Shown here piece by piece: positions 16,416-27,903 of a stretch of DNA of 64,000 bases. This DNA is from Effrenium voratum (Eukaryota; Sar; Dinophyceae; Suessiales; Symbiodiniaceae). The stretch lies in the NCBI GenBank assembly GCA_963377175.1, contig CAUJNA010003795.1, forward strand, positions 31,001-95,000. Reading direction: 5' to 3'. Under the pieces are notes generated by a model. The model saw nothing but the letters and a program-made list of their open reading frames with translations, did no database searches and had not been told where the DNA came from. Within the stretch, counting starts at the first letter, position 1; each line of letters begins with the position of its first letter. The position numbers and the translations under genes are program-made.

Positions 16416-16600
16416 AATCAAACAAGGGTGTTAAAACGTTGGATAACAACATTTGACCCAATAACCCCAACACTCCTCCCTCTTCCCCCCAGGCCCCCTG
16501 TTTTCTCCATTTTTTCCCCCCCCCCCTGAACAATGGAGGCGCCAAAACAATGGGGGTGCACTTTTGGGACGTCCAAACAATGGAGGGTTTTGGGGCCCAA
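16416..16600. other. Junction between viral block and TTCAG island; no gene
   Basis: Pyrimidine-rich sequence with C-runs and three loose copies of AACAATGGRGG. No reading frame of note and no clear terminal inverted repeat for either neighbour could be found by eye. Confidence 0.4.
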
Positions 16601-16604
16601 TTCT

Positions 16605-17055
16605 ACTTTAGTATTGCAGCCACTTCCTTTTTGCAATTCTACTTTAGTATTGCAGCCACTTCCTTTTTGCAATTCTACTTTAGTATTGCAGCCACTTCCT
16701 TTTTGCAATTCTACTTTAGTATTGCAGCCACTTCCTTTTTGCAATTCTACTTTAGTATTGCAGCCACTTCCTTTTTGCAATTCTACTTTAGTATTGCAGC
16801 CACTTCCTTTTTGCAATTCTACTTTAGTATTGCAGCCACTTCCTTTTTGCAATTCTACTTTAGTATTGCAGCCACTTCCTTTTTGCAATTCTACTTTAGT
16901 ATTGCAGCCACTTCCTTTTTGCAATTCTACTTTAGTATTGCAACCACTTCTTCCTGAGCAGACTTTTTGGAATACTACTTTAGTATTGCAACCACTTCTT
17001 CCTGAGCATACTTTTTGGAATACTACTTTAGTATTGCAACCACTTCCCTTTCAGT
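16605..17055. repeat. 36-bp minisatellite
   Basis: About nine near-perfect copies of a 36-bp unit with core TTCTACTTTAGTATTGCAGC and CCACTTCCTTTTT, followed by two longer, diverged units of about 57 bp. Because 36 is a multiple of three, the array is open in several frames on both strands, which creates spurious 130-180 codon ORFs with 12-residue repeats. No gene is called. Confidence 0.9.
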
Positions 17056-17929
17056 TCTTTCTGTAGTTCTGTAGCCATTCAAAGGGGTGTGCCTTTCAGC
17101 CAGGGAGGGCTTGAGCTAGAATGAAACCAGGTTTGGCGAGCTTGAGCCACCTTGAGCAGATGCATGGTTGGCCATTTCAGCTCAATTTCAAGTTTTTGGG
17201 TCAGTTTCAGCTTCCTGTGCAGCCATGACTTCAGGAAACAGGCAAGCTCTACATGATCAGGCTGAGGTTAAGTACCAGCAAATTGAGCCTGAACCCTACA
17301 CAGTTTGCCAGAGCCCAGGCTGTGACTGATTTGCACTTGGCATTGAGTATTTTGCTTTCCTTGCTAATTGTTTGTTTTAGTGCTTAGGGGGTGACATGTT
17401 TAGTTGATCAGTTTGGGCCAACCAGCTTCAGGTGATGCCTGGATTCACAGTTCCAGGCTGCCTTTTCAGTCCAGGTGCTATAGGTGCAACTTAGCCACAT
17501 GCTGGATCACAATTTTAGTTTCTTGCTGTGCCAATTTCAGTTTTTAAGTGCAAACTAGTTTGCTTTTGCTATGAATTGCTTGATGGTGAGGCAAGAGGAA
17601 CTGGATGGTGTGGCAATTGAGGGAGTATTCAGTGCCCATGGATCCCACACCTTGGACTTCAGGTGGTTGCTTCAGCACCTCCACCAGCTCCAGCATCTTC
17701 AGCCACCTCTTCAGCCCCCCCAGGACTCAGTACCAAGGCGCCAGCACCTCGCCTTCCCTTCACAGCTCAGGTTCAGAGCGACATCAAGGCTTGGGAAAAA
17801 GCCAGTGTTCTTTTGCTTCTTTTTTGAAATTGACTTTGGTGCCAGTCAACTCTGAGTTGACCCTGAGAGGCCGTTGAGAGGGAGATTCAGCTTGGGGATG
17901 GTGCCAACATTGGCTGGCTGAGATGGCAT
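17056..17929. other. No gene; TTCAG-rich sequence
   Basis: No supported coding region. TTCAG and TTGAG pentamers recur every 40-60 bp. A short frame near 17,571-17,855 is open but lacks codon-level features of a gene. Confidence 0.4.
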
Positions 17930-18193
17930 TTGCAGTGCCTGAAGTCAGGACTCGAGAATGGCATTCAGGAGGCTACTTTAGAGGGCAAGCAGCTGTCAGA
18001 GAAGTTGAGGAAGATTGACAGCAAGATCGCAGACCTTGAGGGAGCTCAAGAATGTGTTGAAGGCCTTCAGGAGAAATTTGTGGTGCTTGAGGCTGAGCAC
18101 AAGAAAAGGAGGCTTCAGAAGGACCTTGAGAAGCTTCACAAGGAAGGTCTCTCCAAAGAACAAATTGAGAGCATGGTTCAGCAGCTTGAGTGA
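17930..18193 (+). CDS. Coiled-coil exon-like fragment
   Basis: Eighty-seven codons without an ATG, starting at TTG and ending in TGA. They encode an almost uninterrupted heptad-like helix (LSEKLRKIDSKIADLEG...LQKDLEKLHKEGL). The absence of a start codon and the pyrimidine/AG sequence ahead of it suggest a terminal exon of a spliced gene in the TTCAG island. Partner exons could not be joined with confidence. Confidence 0.4.
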   Translation: MQCLKSGLENGIQEATLEGKQLSEKLRKIDSKIADLEGAQECVEGLQEKFVVLEAEHKKRRLQKDLEKLHKEGLSKEQIESMVQQLE

Positions 18194-21180
18194 GGTTTAA
18201 TTAGATGGACATAATTGATCAATCAATTGACCAGTCCTCATTGGTTGGTGCATCTTAAGCTGCTTGAGCTTCAGCTCTTCGTTGGAATAGGTGCTTGGGC
18301 ACTGCAGCCTTTGGCTGGCTTTTCAGCATTAGCTTCAGTTTGGCAACTGTTGAGCAATACAGCAAAGTTCAGACTAATTATGCATTTTTGTGTTTTTGGT
18401 GAGTTCAGCTCTTCAGGGCCAAACTTCTTGAACCGTTGGAGCACACAGCAAAAGTGCACCAGCAGCTTTAGGATTGTGTGAGGTCAGATTGGAGGTTGAA
18501 GAGTACTTGTGTTTGGGAGTTGAGCCTTGCAGCTGAGCATGTGTTTTGAGCATGTGGGAACTTGAGCATGCTTGGATGTTGAGCTTTGGCTTGGAAGTTG
18601 AGCTTGGAAGTTCAGATTGTGATGCATGTTTGCCAGAGCTTTTGAAGACTTCAAGCTTCAGATTCTGCTTCAGTTGTGAGCCATTCTGAGCTGCTCAACT
18701 CAACTGGACAGCAACCTGTTCTTTTTTAATCTAGTTGTTTTCCAGGTGTTGCTTTTGTAATCAAACAGTGCCCTGCTAAGGATGGCTCTTAAGATGATCT
18801 TCATTGTGGCATTGATGATCTCTTCAGGGATGGCTTCAGGTGCCTTTGCTTAAGCTGTGTTGGCTCTTTGCTTTCTGTTTGGCTGATTAAGTAAGCCCTG
18901 GGCAGGCATCAGCCCCATCAGCCCAGCGGTCATTCAGCTGGAGGAGATGTTGGGGGTGAGCCTTTTTCAGATTGACTCTTGGCTTTCATGATTGGTATTA
19001 GTTGTTTTTTGTATATGGCATGATTTTATAAAGGTTTTTTTTGGAACAGCCACATTTTGTTTCATTTCCAGCACAGGCTTTGAGCATCCTGGTGGTGGCC
19101 ACCATGGTTGCAGTGAAGAAGCTGATCAGCATGGTGGATGCTGCATCAACTTCAGCGTGGCAGCTGCTTGAGAAAGCTTCAGTCATTGAGCGCCGCCACT
19201 TAGCTGACTGGTTATGCTTATCTCTGCTCATTTTTTGCTGATGGGGTATGTTTAGTAAAGAAAGTTTTCTTGTTTTCAGTTGCTGAACAATTAAAGTTTG
19301 AGGCATTGCCTTGCAGCCAACTCAGGCCTGGACACTAAGACTGGCTCGCCCAGAGATGTCTGCAGACATCTGAGCCAGATCTTCAGTGACTTCAGCCCAC
19401 GTGCCTGGGTATGCCTTTTAGTGTGATCATCTATTTCAGTTCTGTTACTTAATGACTAAATTGTTCTGCATATGACTTGATTATGAATGTTTTGCATGTT
19501 TAGTCTTGCTGCTCAGACATGTGAGGCCATTCAGGGGCAGCCGTTTTGCAAGAGTTCCTGGCAATTGAGAGATTCAGCTTCCTCCAGGGCTCACTCCACC
19601 TTCAGATGCAAGAGCTTTGCCTAATTGGCATAAAGTAGCTTTAGTTTTTTGAAATTTGTTTTAGGCCTGAGTCCTTTCATGATTGAGCACTTCATGAGCT
19701 CTGCTTCAATGCTGAGGACAAGCTGATTGAGTGGGATCTCATTTTGAGGACTGCTCAGTGGGAGACACTGAACTCAGTTCAGTATGATCTGCTGGTTTCA
19801 GAGCCTTGGCTGTAACCATTGGGCTTTACCTATGTTTGTTGGGCTGAGGGCTGATAATTAAACTAATTAGCATTATCTAATCATTTAGTAGTTGGCACTG
19901 TATGGCTAAGGAGTACCTTCAGGATGAGCCTTCCATTGAGTGGGACCACAACCTGATTATGGCGAACTGCTTGAGGCCTGAGGTTGAGGACTTTAAGTTC
20001 AATGCTGACACTTGCCATCATTTCAGCAACTCAGGTGTTGTTGCATCATGTTTTTTGTGCTTTTGGAAGAAGTTCAAACAACTTGCAATGATTTGAATCC
20101 AACAACTTGACTCAGGATTTGACAGATCAGGCATTGCTTGCAGCAGCCCCTGCTTTCAGCTCAGCAGCATTTGCCTTGAGGTCAGCCTTAGGCAGGCGAC
20201 AGGACCATGTTGGAAAACATATATGTTTTTTTTTCTTTAGCAAGCTTTGAGCTTATGTTTCAGCTGCTTTTGGTTGGTAATTAAAGTTATCTTCAAGCAT
20301 GTTGCTGGCTGAGCCCTGTTCAGGATCTCATCATTAAGGCCCAGCAGCTGCTTGAGAAGGAGTTTCCAGTGCCAGCTGCACCTCAGAGGATGGCTGAGCA
20401 CCTGACTCAGGCTGAAGCCACTTAACTGGCTTAGGCTGTTTTCTTTTTTGGCTTTTGTTTTGTTTTTTTCAACTTGTGCATTTAATTCCTTGCTGATATG
20501 ATTCATTAACGTTCATTCATGTTGGTGGGATTTGGTTAGCCAAGCCACTAATTATTTTGTTAGCTACAGACAGCCAGCAGCTAAGGTTGACCACCTCAGG
20601 TACAGGCGAGATGGTTAGCTTGAGGGCGCCTTCAGAGCTGCAAAGCAGTTGGAAGCTTCAACAAGCTGCTCGTTTTGAGCAAAGGCAGAAGCTTCAGCTA
20701 GGCTTTGACAGCTTGAGCCAGTGTCAAGGGGCATTCAGGTTCATTTCAGGCATGCATTGCAGGCCTCGATTTCAGGCTAAGACACCAACATGTTCAATTA
20801 ATTATGGTGTTGCTGGTTCAAGTTCAGCTTGAGTTGTTTGATGGAATTGCCTGATGAACACTTCAGTGCCTCTTCAGCACACTGCAGTGTTTTTAGAGCA
20901 TGATTGAGCTGGGCAGACCTGCTGCTCACTGGAACACTTGAGTAATTACCTAATGAAGTGTTTGAGGAAATCATTTCAGTGTTAATCATTCAGCTCATGT
21001 GAAATTGTTCATAATTAGGTGTGGTTCTGAAGCAGTGAGCTTTTTTTCAGCCCAGCTTGAGCTCAAAGACAGACCATTTGCTTTGCAAAAATAGTTCAGC
21101 ATTTGCAGCCAATTTCATGCATGTGCAGGTGAAAGGTTCAGGTGCAAGCTTCAGATTCCTGCAGCATTGGAATTCAGTGA
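18194..21180 (+). other. Exon-like fragments of an unmodelled gene
   Basis: Several short open stretches read like coding sequence, separated by AT-rich, intron-like pieces with TTTTAG or TTTCAG ends. Examples: near 19,325-19,405 (a frame reading LDTKTGSPRDVCRHL), near 19,715-19,815 (EDKLIEWDLILRTAQWETL) and 19,902-20,096 (MAKEYLQDEPSIEWDHN). They may be exons of one multi-exon gene of the island or decayed remnants. No domain was recognised; splice junctions are uncertain, as dinoflagellates also use GC and GA donors. Confidence 0.3.
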
Positions 21181-21239
21181 CTTTTCTATGAGTGGCTCAG
21201 ATACTTTTCTGTTTGAGTGGCTTCAGCCAGCAATGGCAC

Positions 21240-23262
21240 AAGAAGCAGATGCAGCTTATCAACTGGGGGTTTGGCTTTGGGTTCTGTGGTTGAGCAACCA
21301 CTTGAAAGGGGAATGCTTTTAAGCAAGTGGGCCACCAATTGAAAGGGGATGCTTTTAAGCAAGTGGGCCACCAATTGAAAGGGGAATGCTTTTGAGCAAA
21401 GCAACTGATAGCTTTATTTTCTGGGAGGGGGGGCTGGGGGCTTGCCACTATTGTGGTCCCCTAAAACAATCACATTATTGTGGTTCAGTGGGGTCTGTGA
21501 GGGGTACCCTTGTCCTGATTGTTTTTTTTGCAATTTTTTAGCACGGTTTAATAAAGAGTTTGCAGTTTCAGGGCTGGGGATGGTTTTCAAATTTCAGAGT
21601 TTCAGCTGGCTTTGGGTTCTGTGGTTGAGCAACCAATTGAAAGGGGAATGCTTTAAGCAAGTGGGCCACCAATTGAAAGGGGATGCTTTTAAGCAAGTGG
21701 GCCACCAATTGAAAGGGGAATGCTTTTGAGCAAAGCAACTGATAGTTTATTTTCTGGGAGGGGGGGCTGGGGGCTTGCCACTATTGTGGTCCCCTAAAAC
21801 AATCACATTATTGTGGTTCAGTGGGGTCTGTGAGGGGTACCCTTGTCCTGATTGTTTTTTGGCAATTTTTTAGCACGGTTTAATAAAGAGTTTGCAGTTT
21901 CAGGGCTGGGGATGGTTTTCAAATTTCAGAGTTTCAGCTGGCTTTGGGTTCTGTGGTTGAGCAACCAATTGAAAGGGGAATGCTTTTAAGCAAGTGGGCC
22001 ACCAATTGAAAGGGGATGCTTTTAAGCAAGTGGGCCACCAATTGAAAGGGGAATGCTTTTGAGCAAAGCAACTGATAGCTTATTTTCTGGGAGGGGGGGC
22101 TGGGGGCTTGCCACTATTGTGGTCCCCTAAAACAATCACATTATTGTGGTTCAGTGGGGTCTGTGAGGGGTACCCTTGTCCTGATTGTTTTTTGGCAATT
22201 TTTAGCACGGTTTAATAAAGAGTTTGCAGTTTCAGGGCTGGGGATGGTTTTCAAATTTCAGAGTTTCAGCTGGCTTTGGGTTCTGTGGTTGAGCAACCAA
22301 TTGAAAGGGGAATGCTTTTAAGCAAGTGGGCCACCAATTGAAAGGGGATGCTTTTAAGCAAGTGGGCCACCAATTGAAAGGGGAATGCTTTTGAGCAAAG
22401 CAAGTGATAGTTTATTTTCTGGGAGGGGGGGCTGGGGGCTTGCCACTATTGTGGTCCCCTAAAACAATCACATTATTGTGGTTCTGTGGGGTCTGTGAGG
22501 GGTACCCTTGTCCTGATTGTTTTTTTGCAATTTTTTAGCACGGTTTAATAAAGAGTTTGCAGTTTCAGGGCTGGGGATGGTTTTCAAATTTCAGAGTTTC
22601 AGCTGGCTTTGGGTTCTGTGGTTGAGCAACCAATTGAAAGGGGAATGCTTTTAAGCAAGTGGGCCACCAATTGAAAGGGGATGCTTTTAAGCAAGTGGGC
22701 CACCAATTGAAAGGGGAATGCTTTTGAGCAAAGCAAGTGATAGTTTATTTTCTGGGAGGGGGGGCTGGGGGCTTGCCACTATTGTGGTCCCCTAAAACAA
22801 TCACATTATTGTGGTTCAGTGGGGTCTGTGAGGGGTACCCTTGTCCTGATTGTTTTTTTGCATTTTTTTAGCACGGTTTAATAAAGAGTTTGCAGTTTCA
22901 GGGCTGGGGATGGTTTTCAAATTTCAGAGTTTCAGCTGGCTTTGGGTTCTGTGGTTGAGCAACCAATTGAAAGGGGAATGCTTTTAAGCAAGTGGGCCAC
23001 CAATTGAAAGGGGATGCTTTTAAGCAAGTGGGCCACCAATTGAAAGGGGAATGCTTTTGAGCAAAGCAAGTGATAGTTTATTTTCTGGGAGGGGGGGCTG
23101 GGGGCTTGCCACTATTGTGGTCCCCTAAAACAATCACATTATTGTGGTTCTGTGGGGTCTGTGAGGGGTACCCTTGTCCTGATTGTTTTTTGGCAATTTT
23201 TTAGCACGGTTTAATAAAGAGTTTGCAGTTTCAGGGCTGGGGATGGTTTTCAAATTTCTGAG
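21240..23262. repeat. 333-bp tandem array (about six copies)
   Basis: The anchor GGGAGGGGGGGCTGGGGG recurs at 21,423, 21,756, 22,089, 22,421, 22,754 and 23,087, a period of 332-333 bp. Each unit contains three sub-repeats of about 36 bp (CCAATTGAAAGGGGAATGCT...AAGCAAGTGGGCCA). Each also contains a T-tract ending in TTTTTTAGCACGG and the sequence GGGCTGGGGATGG. The last unit runs directly into the large protease ORF, so every unit carries a copy of what looks like that gene's splice acceptor and first coding bases. Confidence 0.9.
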
Positions 23263-26200
23263 GTACACAATCTTCAGCTTGTTGCTGAAGGAGATGCAGA
23301 GCTGTCAGAACAGCTTTGTGAAGAAGAAGGTTCAGAGCCACCTGAGAAGAAAGCAAAGCTTCAGTTTGGACTTTCCAGGTTTTGGGGTTCACCTGAAGCT
23401 AAGAAGGAGGCCCAGCCAGTGCTTAAGCATGTTCACGTGCCCTACTTCAGGGCCAACAAGAGCAAAACACAGCTTGAGGCTGAGGCAATGAAAGAAGACT
23501 TTCAGAAGCAACTTGAGGAGATCCAGCAATTTGCTTTAGAGAAAGGCATTGACTTGAAGTCACAAGTTAAGAAGAAGCAGCAGAGGAACCCAGGAGGCAG
23601 GAAAAAGGCTTTGATTTCAGCACCAGTTGGGAGCTCCAACAGAAAGTTGCCTCACAAGACAGCACAGAGGCATGAGTTTCCTGCAAGGTTCAAGCTTAAG
23701 ATGAGCCGAGACATGAGGAAAGCTATGGAGACCTTCAGTAGCAAGTCTGAGTTCTGGAAGTGCCAAGTTCAGAAGTATGCTTTGTCCAAAAAGGCACTTC
23801 AGAACATCTTGAGCAAAGAGCAGCACTGGAGCAACCTTGTTGAGCAGCAAAAGCTGAAGACACCTTCAGGAAAGAAAGCAAAGTCAGCAAGGGTGAGATC
23901 CTCAGGTGGAGGGAGGAAGGACGCCTTTAAGTCTCTGATCGCTGTGGTCAAGCAATGGATTGCAGTTGAGAGGAGTTCAGGACACACACTGAGCAAGTCA
24001 GACTTGTTTCAGGAATACTTGCTTCTCTTGGATCAGAAGGCTGAGGAGCTCATGCTTCAGGCCTCAAAGGCCAGGACAGAGTTTGACAAGATCAAACTTG
24101 AGGCTCAGGCAAACCTTGCAAGGCAAAGGAAGCAGAAACTTCTTGAGTCCAGAGGTTATGCAAAGTCCTTCACTCAGAGGCTTTTAGAGAACACAGGCTC
24201 GAAGTGGAAGACAGCTGAGGTTGTCAGCAACATAAGCGAGCTTGAGTCCAGAGTCAGGTGCCAATTGACATGGCAAGCCTTTGATTCAGCACTTTACATG
24301 GCAACACTGGCTTCAGCACAAGAGCTCAAAGCTTCAGGCTTTGTTGCAGCACCTGAGCAGTATGTTCAGGCAAGATCTGAGCATTTCATTGTTGGTTTTT
24401 CAGACCAAGTGCCCCTTTGGGCAAAGTCTCAGGGCAAGAAGGCACTGTTTGCACAGCATGAGATGCATTTAGAGCACAGCACCAAAGACTTTTCAGGGGT
24501 CAGGGATGCCATTGCAGAAGCTTTGAGCAACAAGCATGAGCCTGGCCTTGTGGTGGGCACTTTGCCTAGACATCAGGGGCAAGCATTGAGCACACCTGAC
24601 TTCAGGAAGCAGGGGAGTCACACTAGCTTCACTTCAGCAGCACCATCCTCTTTTGAGAGGAAGTCCAGCCTTGACACAGACATCTCTTCACCAGGGAGCA
24701 TCAAGAAGAAGCTTTCATTTGAGGAAAGTGGCAATGATGAGGCTGTCACTTCAGCAGCCAAGGATTCAGCAACAGCTTCACAGGAGCCCAAAGCTTCAGC
24801 TGAGGAGCAGCCAGCCACAGCAGCTTCACAGGAGCCCAAAGCTTCAGCTGAGGAGCAGCCAGCCACAGCAGCTTCAGATGAGCCCAAAGCTTCAGCTAAG
24901 GAGCAGCCAGCCACAGCAGCTTCAGATGAGCCCAAAGCTTCAGCCAAGGAGCAGCCAGCCACAGCAGCTTCTCATGAGCCCAAAGCTTCAGCTAAGAAGC
25001 CTTCAGCCAACACTTCAGCACCTGGCTCTCTCACAGTTGTAGGCCACAGCACTGATGAGAGATACAGGATCACTTATGAAGCAAGACAGCTGATTTCAGG
25101 GCTGGATGGTTCAGGCAGCAAGCCTGAGGGCCATGTTGGCAAGGGCCTTTTAGTTGTGCCTGGTACTTGGGCAAGGCTTTCCAACATTTCAGATGATGGA
25201 AGATGGATTAAGCACGAAGAGTTTCAGGTTGGCTCCAAGACTTTTGTTCATGGTCAAGGAAGGTCAGTTGGAAGAGTTCTTGAGAGCTGGAGGCAGTTGA
25301 GGAAGGACAGGCCTGAACTCTTTGAGAGGATTGAGGTAATGTCTCAGCCAGCTGCAAATGTAGACTCACTGATCTTGAGCTGGGTCATTGAGTCTCAGGC
25401 TGAGCAGTATCCAGCCTCTTTGTGGCAGAGAGACTGCTTTGCTTCTGTTTTTTCAACAACAGCAACTGAGGCCATGCATTTAGCCAACCAGATCAGCACT
25501 CTAGTGGCTGCTAAGTGCACCAGCAAGCTGCAGATTACAGACAGTGACTTCAGCAAACAATTCAAGTCACTTGTCAAAGGAAAGCTTCAGCAACTCAGGC
25601 ATGACTTTCAGCAGAAGTATCAGCAAGATGCTGCCTGGAAGGTTGGCAGTTTGGAGATACTTGAGTCTGTGGTCTTTGCCCAGGAGGAGATGAGCAAGAA
25701 GAACCTTGAGGATGAATGGGTTCTTAAGGCAGCCATCAGAAATGGCATCTTGGGCTACATCCCTTCAGGAGGCAAGCTTCAGAAGGTCACTGAGTGCAGC
25801 TGGGCTCAAGCAGAAGGCTTTCAGATGGGAACAAAGAGAATCCCATCAGATTGGTTCAAGGACAGATTCAGTTGGCTCAGTCCTGATGGCAAGCCCATTG
25901 AGCCAGACTGGTCTCTTTCAGACAGCGCCTCAGAGATTGCAGACCTTCAGAGATGGGACTACCACAGCAAAGAAGATGAGCAACATGATTCAGCAGATGA
26001 GGGCCAACACCTTGAGCTGGTTGAGATTGAAGGTGAACTTGAAGAGCAGCTTGAGCTCAGTCTTGAGAACTCGCTGAACCTGAGGCTTCACCCATCCTTG
26101 AGGAGAGCTCTGCACAAGAGACTTGCAGACCCTGCTTTTGAGGAGCAGTTGAAGAAGAAGAAGGAGAAAAAGGTTCAGAGAAAGCACAGGCTGAAGTTGA

Positions 26201-27903
26201 GGCAACTTGCCAGAGATGAGCTCAGGAAGGTCACACAGCAGAAGCTTCAGAACCATAGCAGGAGAGAGGTTTTGGAGACCTTGAGGAAAGAAGTCAAAGG
26301 TCAAGCTAAGGCCAAGGCCAAGGCCAAGGCTAAGCTGAAGCTTTCAGCAATGGTCAAGCCGTCCAAGACCCACAAGGCTTCAGCAAAGTCAAAGCCTTCA
26401 GTGCTTGCCAAGAAGAAGAAGAAGAGTTCAGCCAAGAGCAGCAAGGTTGCTGAGAAGATCACTGATGTGAAGAAGGCTGAGAAGGCTGAGAAGGCCAAGA
26501 AGCCAGCACTTGAGGAGCCACTTCCACTTGAGGAGCAGGTTGAGGAGCAGGCTGAGGAGCAGGTGGACTCAGCTCGTGGCTTCCTTAAGAAGGAGGTTAT
26601 AGTCACTTCAGAGGCAGCAGGCAAGTTAGCCTTTGGGCAAGATGGCACAGCTCATTTCTGGAGCCCTTCTTCAGGCAGGTACAACATTTTGACAACTTCA
26701 GGCACCTTCATGGTTTTACCTGAAGAGGTGGAGCTTAAGGTGCCTCAGAAGGTCAAGACCTTTCAGTGGCCTGCCTTCAGGCAGCTCAGTAGGGAGGAGA
26801 TGAGGCTCATGCTTCAGCAGCTGCATTGCCTTCCTGAGGATGGCTTAGGTGAGGTTGACCTCTTAGCTGGGGTGCACAAGGACACAGTTCTGCTTGAGGA
26901 TCAGCACATTCAGATGGGCTGGTCCCTGTTGAGCTGGGCACTTCAGAAGTCAGGTGCAGCCATACCTTCAGACCAGTTTGGAATTGTGGATTCAGCTCTG
27001 ACCCGCAACATTGCACTTCAGGTGCATGTTGAGCACAAGCAGTTTTTGATTCAGAAGCTGAAGAACCACCTCGAGCGCCATTCAGTTCTTTGTGTGCCAA
27101 TCTTCAGTGAGAATCCAAGCCATTGGACTCTGCTGGTTGTGGACCAAAGATTCAGCCCAGCCCAGTTGAGGTGGTATGACAGCCTTCAGCATCAGTCCCA
27201 GGATGCAATTCAGGCTGCAACCCTTGTGGCAGAGTGGCTTCAGCTGGCTGGGTTTGAGCCCTTGAGAGTGAATTCAGCCTTCCAGGACAATTCAGACTGT
27301 GGCTGGTGGGTCCTGAATTACCTTGAGCTGGAGGCCAGGAAGTTGAGAGGTGAGACCATCACCTTGTGGCCTGCCTCAAGGGCTCAGTACTGGAAGAGTC
27401 GCCTTATCCAGATTTCAGCAAGCCTTGCAAAGGAGCTTAGCAAGGTTCAGACCCAGCTGGAGAATGACATTAAGAAGAGGCAGGATAAGGAGAAGAAGGC
27501 TCAGGCTGCTAAGGCAGCTGCTGAGGAGAAGCTGAGCAGCATGAAGAACAAGGAGTCAGCAGCTGCAGCCAAAGCCAAGGAGCTCATTGAGACCAATTCC
27601 TTAAGGGTCACATGGAAGGATCTCACCCTTGAGGAGAAGCACCAAATCAAGAGCCTTCAGGGGGCCCCTGAGGTATGTTCAAGATGCAGATGGCAGAGCG
27701 GCTGCCAGTCATGCAGTGCATTTAAGGCACTCAGGTACCTTGTTCAGAGGAAGGCAAACCTTGAGCACAAGCTTGCTTTTGTTGGAGGACAGGTGCAGTT
27801 GACTGTGCTGTTTTTGAGTTGCAGTGTCATTGAGCATTTGGTAGCACACATTGGCCTCCCTGGAGGACAGCAAGATGTTGAGCAGCTCTTCAAGTCCATG
27901 TGA
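23221..27903 (+). CDS. Large protein with C-terminal Ulp1/SENP-type (C48) protease
   Basis: The frame is open from about 23,221, but the first ATG is at 23,488. The 5' part is probably joined by splicing at a TTTTTTAG or TTTCAG acceptor in the last 333-bp repeat. Residue numbers here count from a GTG at 23,419. In order: a charged helical N-terminus; five tandem 17-residue repeats with EPKASAEEQPATAAS character (24,777-24,990); a long middle region; a Lys/Ala-rich, NLS-like basic segment (26,150-26,500); a C48 protease core with His1235 (SHWTLLVVD), Asp1254 (WYDSL), Gln1289 and Cys1294 (DCGWW); an Ala/Lys coiled coil; and a Cys cluster C1420-x2-C-x5-C-x2-C1432. Full C48 catalytic residues suggest an active SUMO-protease-like enzyme. 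Such domains ride in several eukaryotic DNA transposons. TTCAG occurs in all frames. Confidence 0.8.
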   Translation, partial: VCSFRAGDGFQISEVHNLQLVAEGDAELSEQLCEEEGSEPPEKKAKLQFGLSRFWGSPEAKKEAQPVLKHVHVPYFRANKSKTQLEAEAMKEDFQKQLEEIQQFALEKGIDLKSQVKKKQQRNPGGRKKALISAPVGSSNRKLPHKTAQRHEFPARFKLKMSRDMRKAMETFSSKSEFWKCQVQKYALSKKALQNILSKEQHWSNLVEQQKLKTPSGKKAKSARVRSSGGGRKDAFKSLIAVVKQWIAVERSSGHTLSKSDLFQEYLLLLDQKAEELMLQASKARTEFDKIKLEAQANLARQRKQKLLESRGYAKSFTQRLLENTGSKWKTAEVVSNISELESRVRCQLTWQAFDSALYMATLASAQELKASGFVAAPEQYVQARSEHFIVGFSDQVPLWAKSQGKKALFAQHEMHLEHSTKDFSGVRDAIAEALSNKHEPGLVVGTLPRHQGQALSTPDFRKQGSHTSFTSAAPSSFERKSSLDTDISSPGSIKKKLSFEESGNDEAVTSAAKDSATASQEPKASAEEQPATAASQEPKASAEEQPATAASDEPKASAKEQPATAASDEPKASAKEQPATAASHEPKASAKKPSANTSAPGSLTVVGHSTDERYRITYEARQLISGLDGSGSKPEGHVGKGLLVVPGTWARLSNISDDGRWIKHEEFQVGSKTFVHGQGRSVGRVLESWRQLRKDRPELFERIEVMSQPAANVDSLILSWVIESQAEQYPASLWQRDCFASVFSTTATEAMHLANQISTLVAAKCTSKLQITDSDFSKQFKSLVKGKLQQLRHDFQQKYQQDAAWKVGSLEILESVVFAQEEMSKKNLEDEWVLKAAIRNGILGYIPSGGKLQKVTECSWAQAEGFQMGTKRIPSDWFKDRFSWLSPDGKPIEPDWSLSDSASEIADLQRWDYHSKEDEQHDSADEGQHLELVEIEGELEEQLELSLENSLNLRLHPSLRRALHKRLADPAFEEQLKKKKEKKVQRKHRLKLRQLARDELRKVTQQKLQNHSRREVLETLRKEVKGQAKAKAKAKAKLKLSAMVKPSKTHKASAKSKPSVLAKKKKKSSAKSSKVAEKITDVKKAEKAEKAKKPALEEPLPLEEQVEEQAEEQVDSARGFLKKEVIVTSEAAGKLAFGQDGTAHFWSPSSGRYNILTTSGTFMVLPEEVELKVPQKVKTFQWPAFRQLSREEMRLMLQQLHCLPEDGLGEVDLLAGVHKDTVLLEDQHIQMGWSLLSWALQKSGAAIPSDQFGIVDSALTRNIALQVHVEHKQFLIQKLKNHLERHSVLCVPIFSENPSHWTLLVVDQRFSPAQLRWYDSLQHQSQDAIQAATLVAEWLQLAGFEPLRVNSAFQDNSDCGWWVLNYLELEARKLRGETITLWPASRAQYWKSRLIQISASLAKELSKVQTQLENDIKKRQDKEKKAQAAKAAAEEKLSSMKNKESAAAAKAKELIETNSLRVTWKDLTLEEKHQIKSLQGAPEVCSRCRWQSGCQSCSAFKALRYLVQRKANLEHKLAFVGGQVQLTVLFLSCSVIEHLVAHIGLPGGQQDVEQLFKSM

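Noticed and set aside
16418..17066. Three overlapping 130-180 codon ORFs with perfect 12-residue repeats
   Set aside because: They are the translation of a 36-bp minisatellite on both strands and in two frames; no start context or domain supports a gene.
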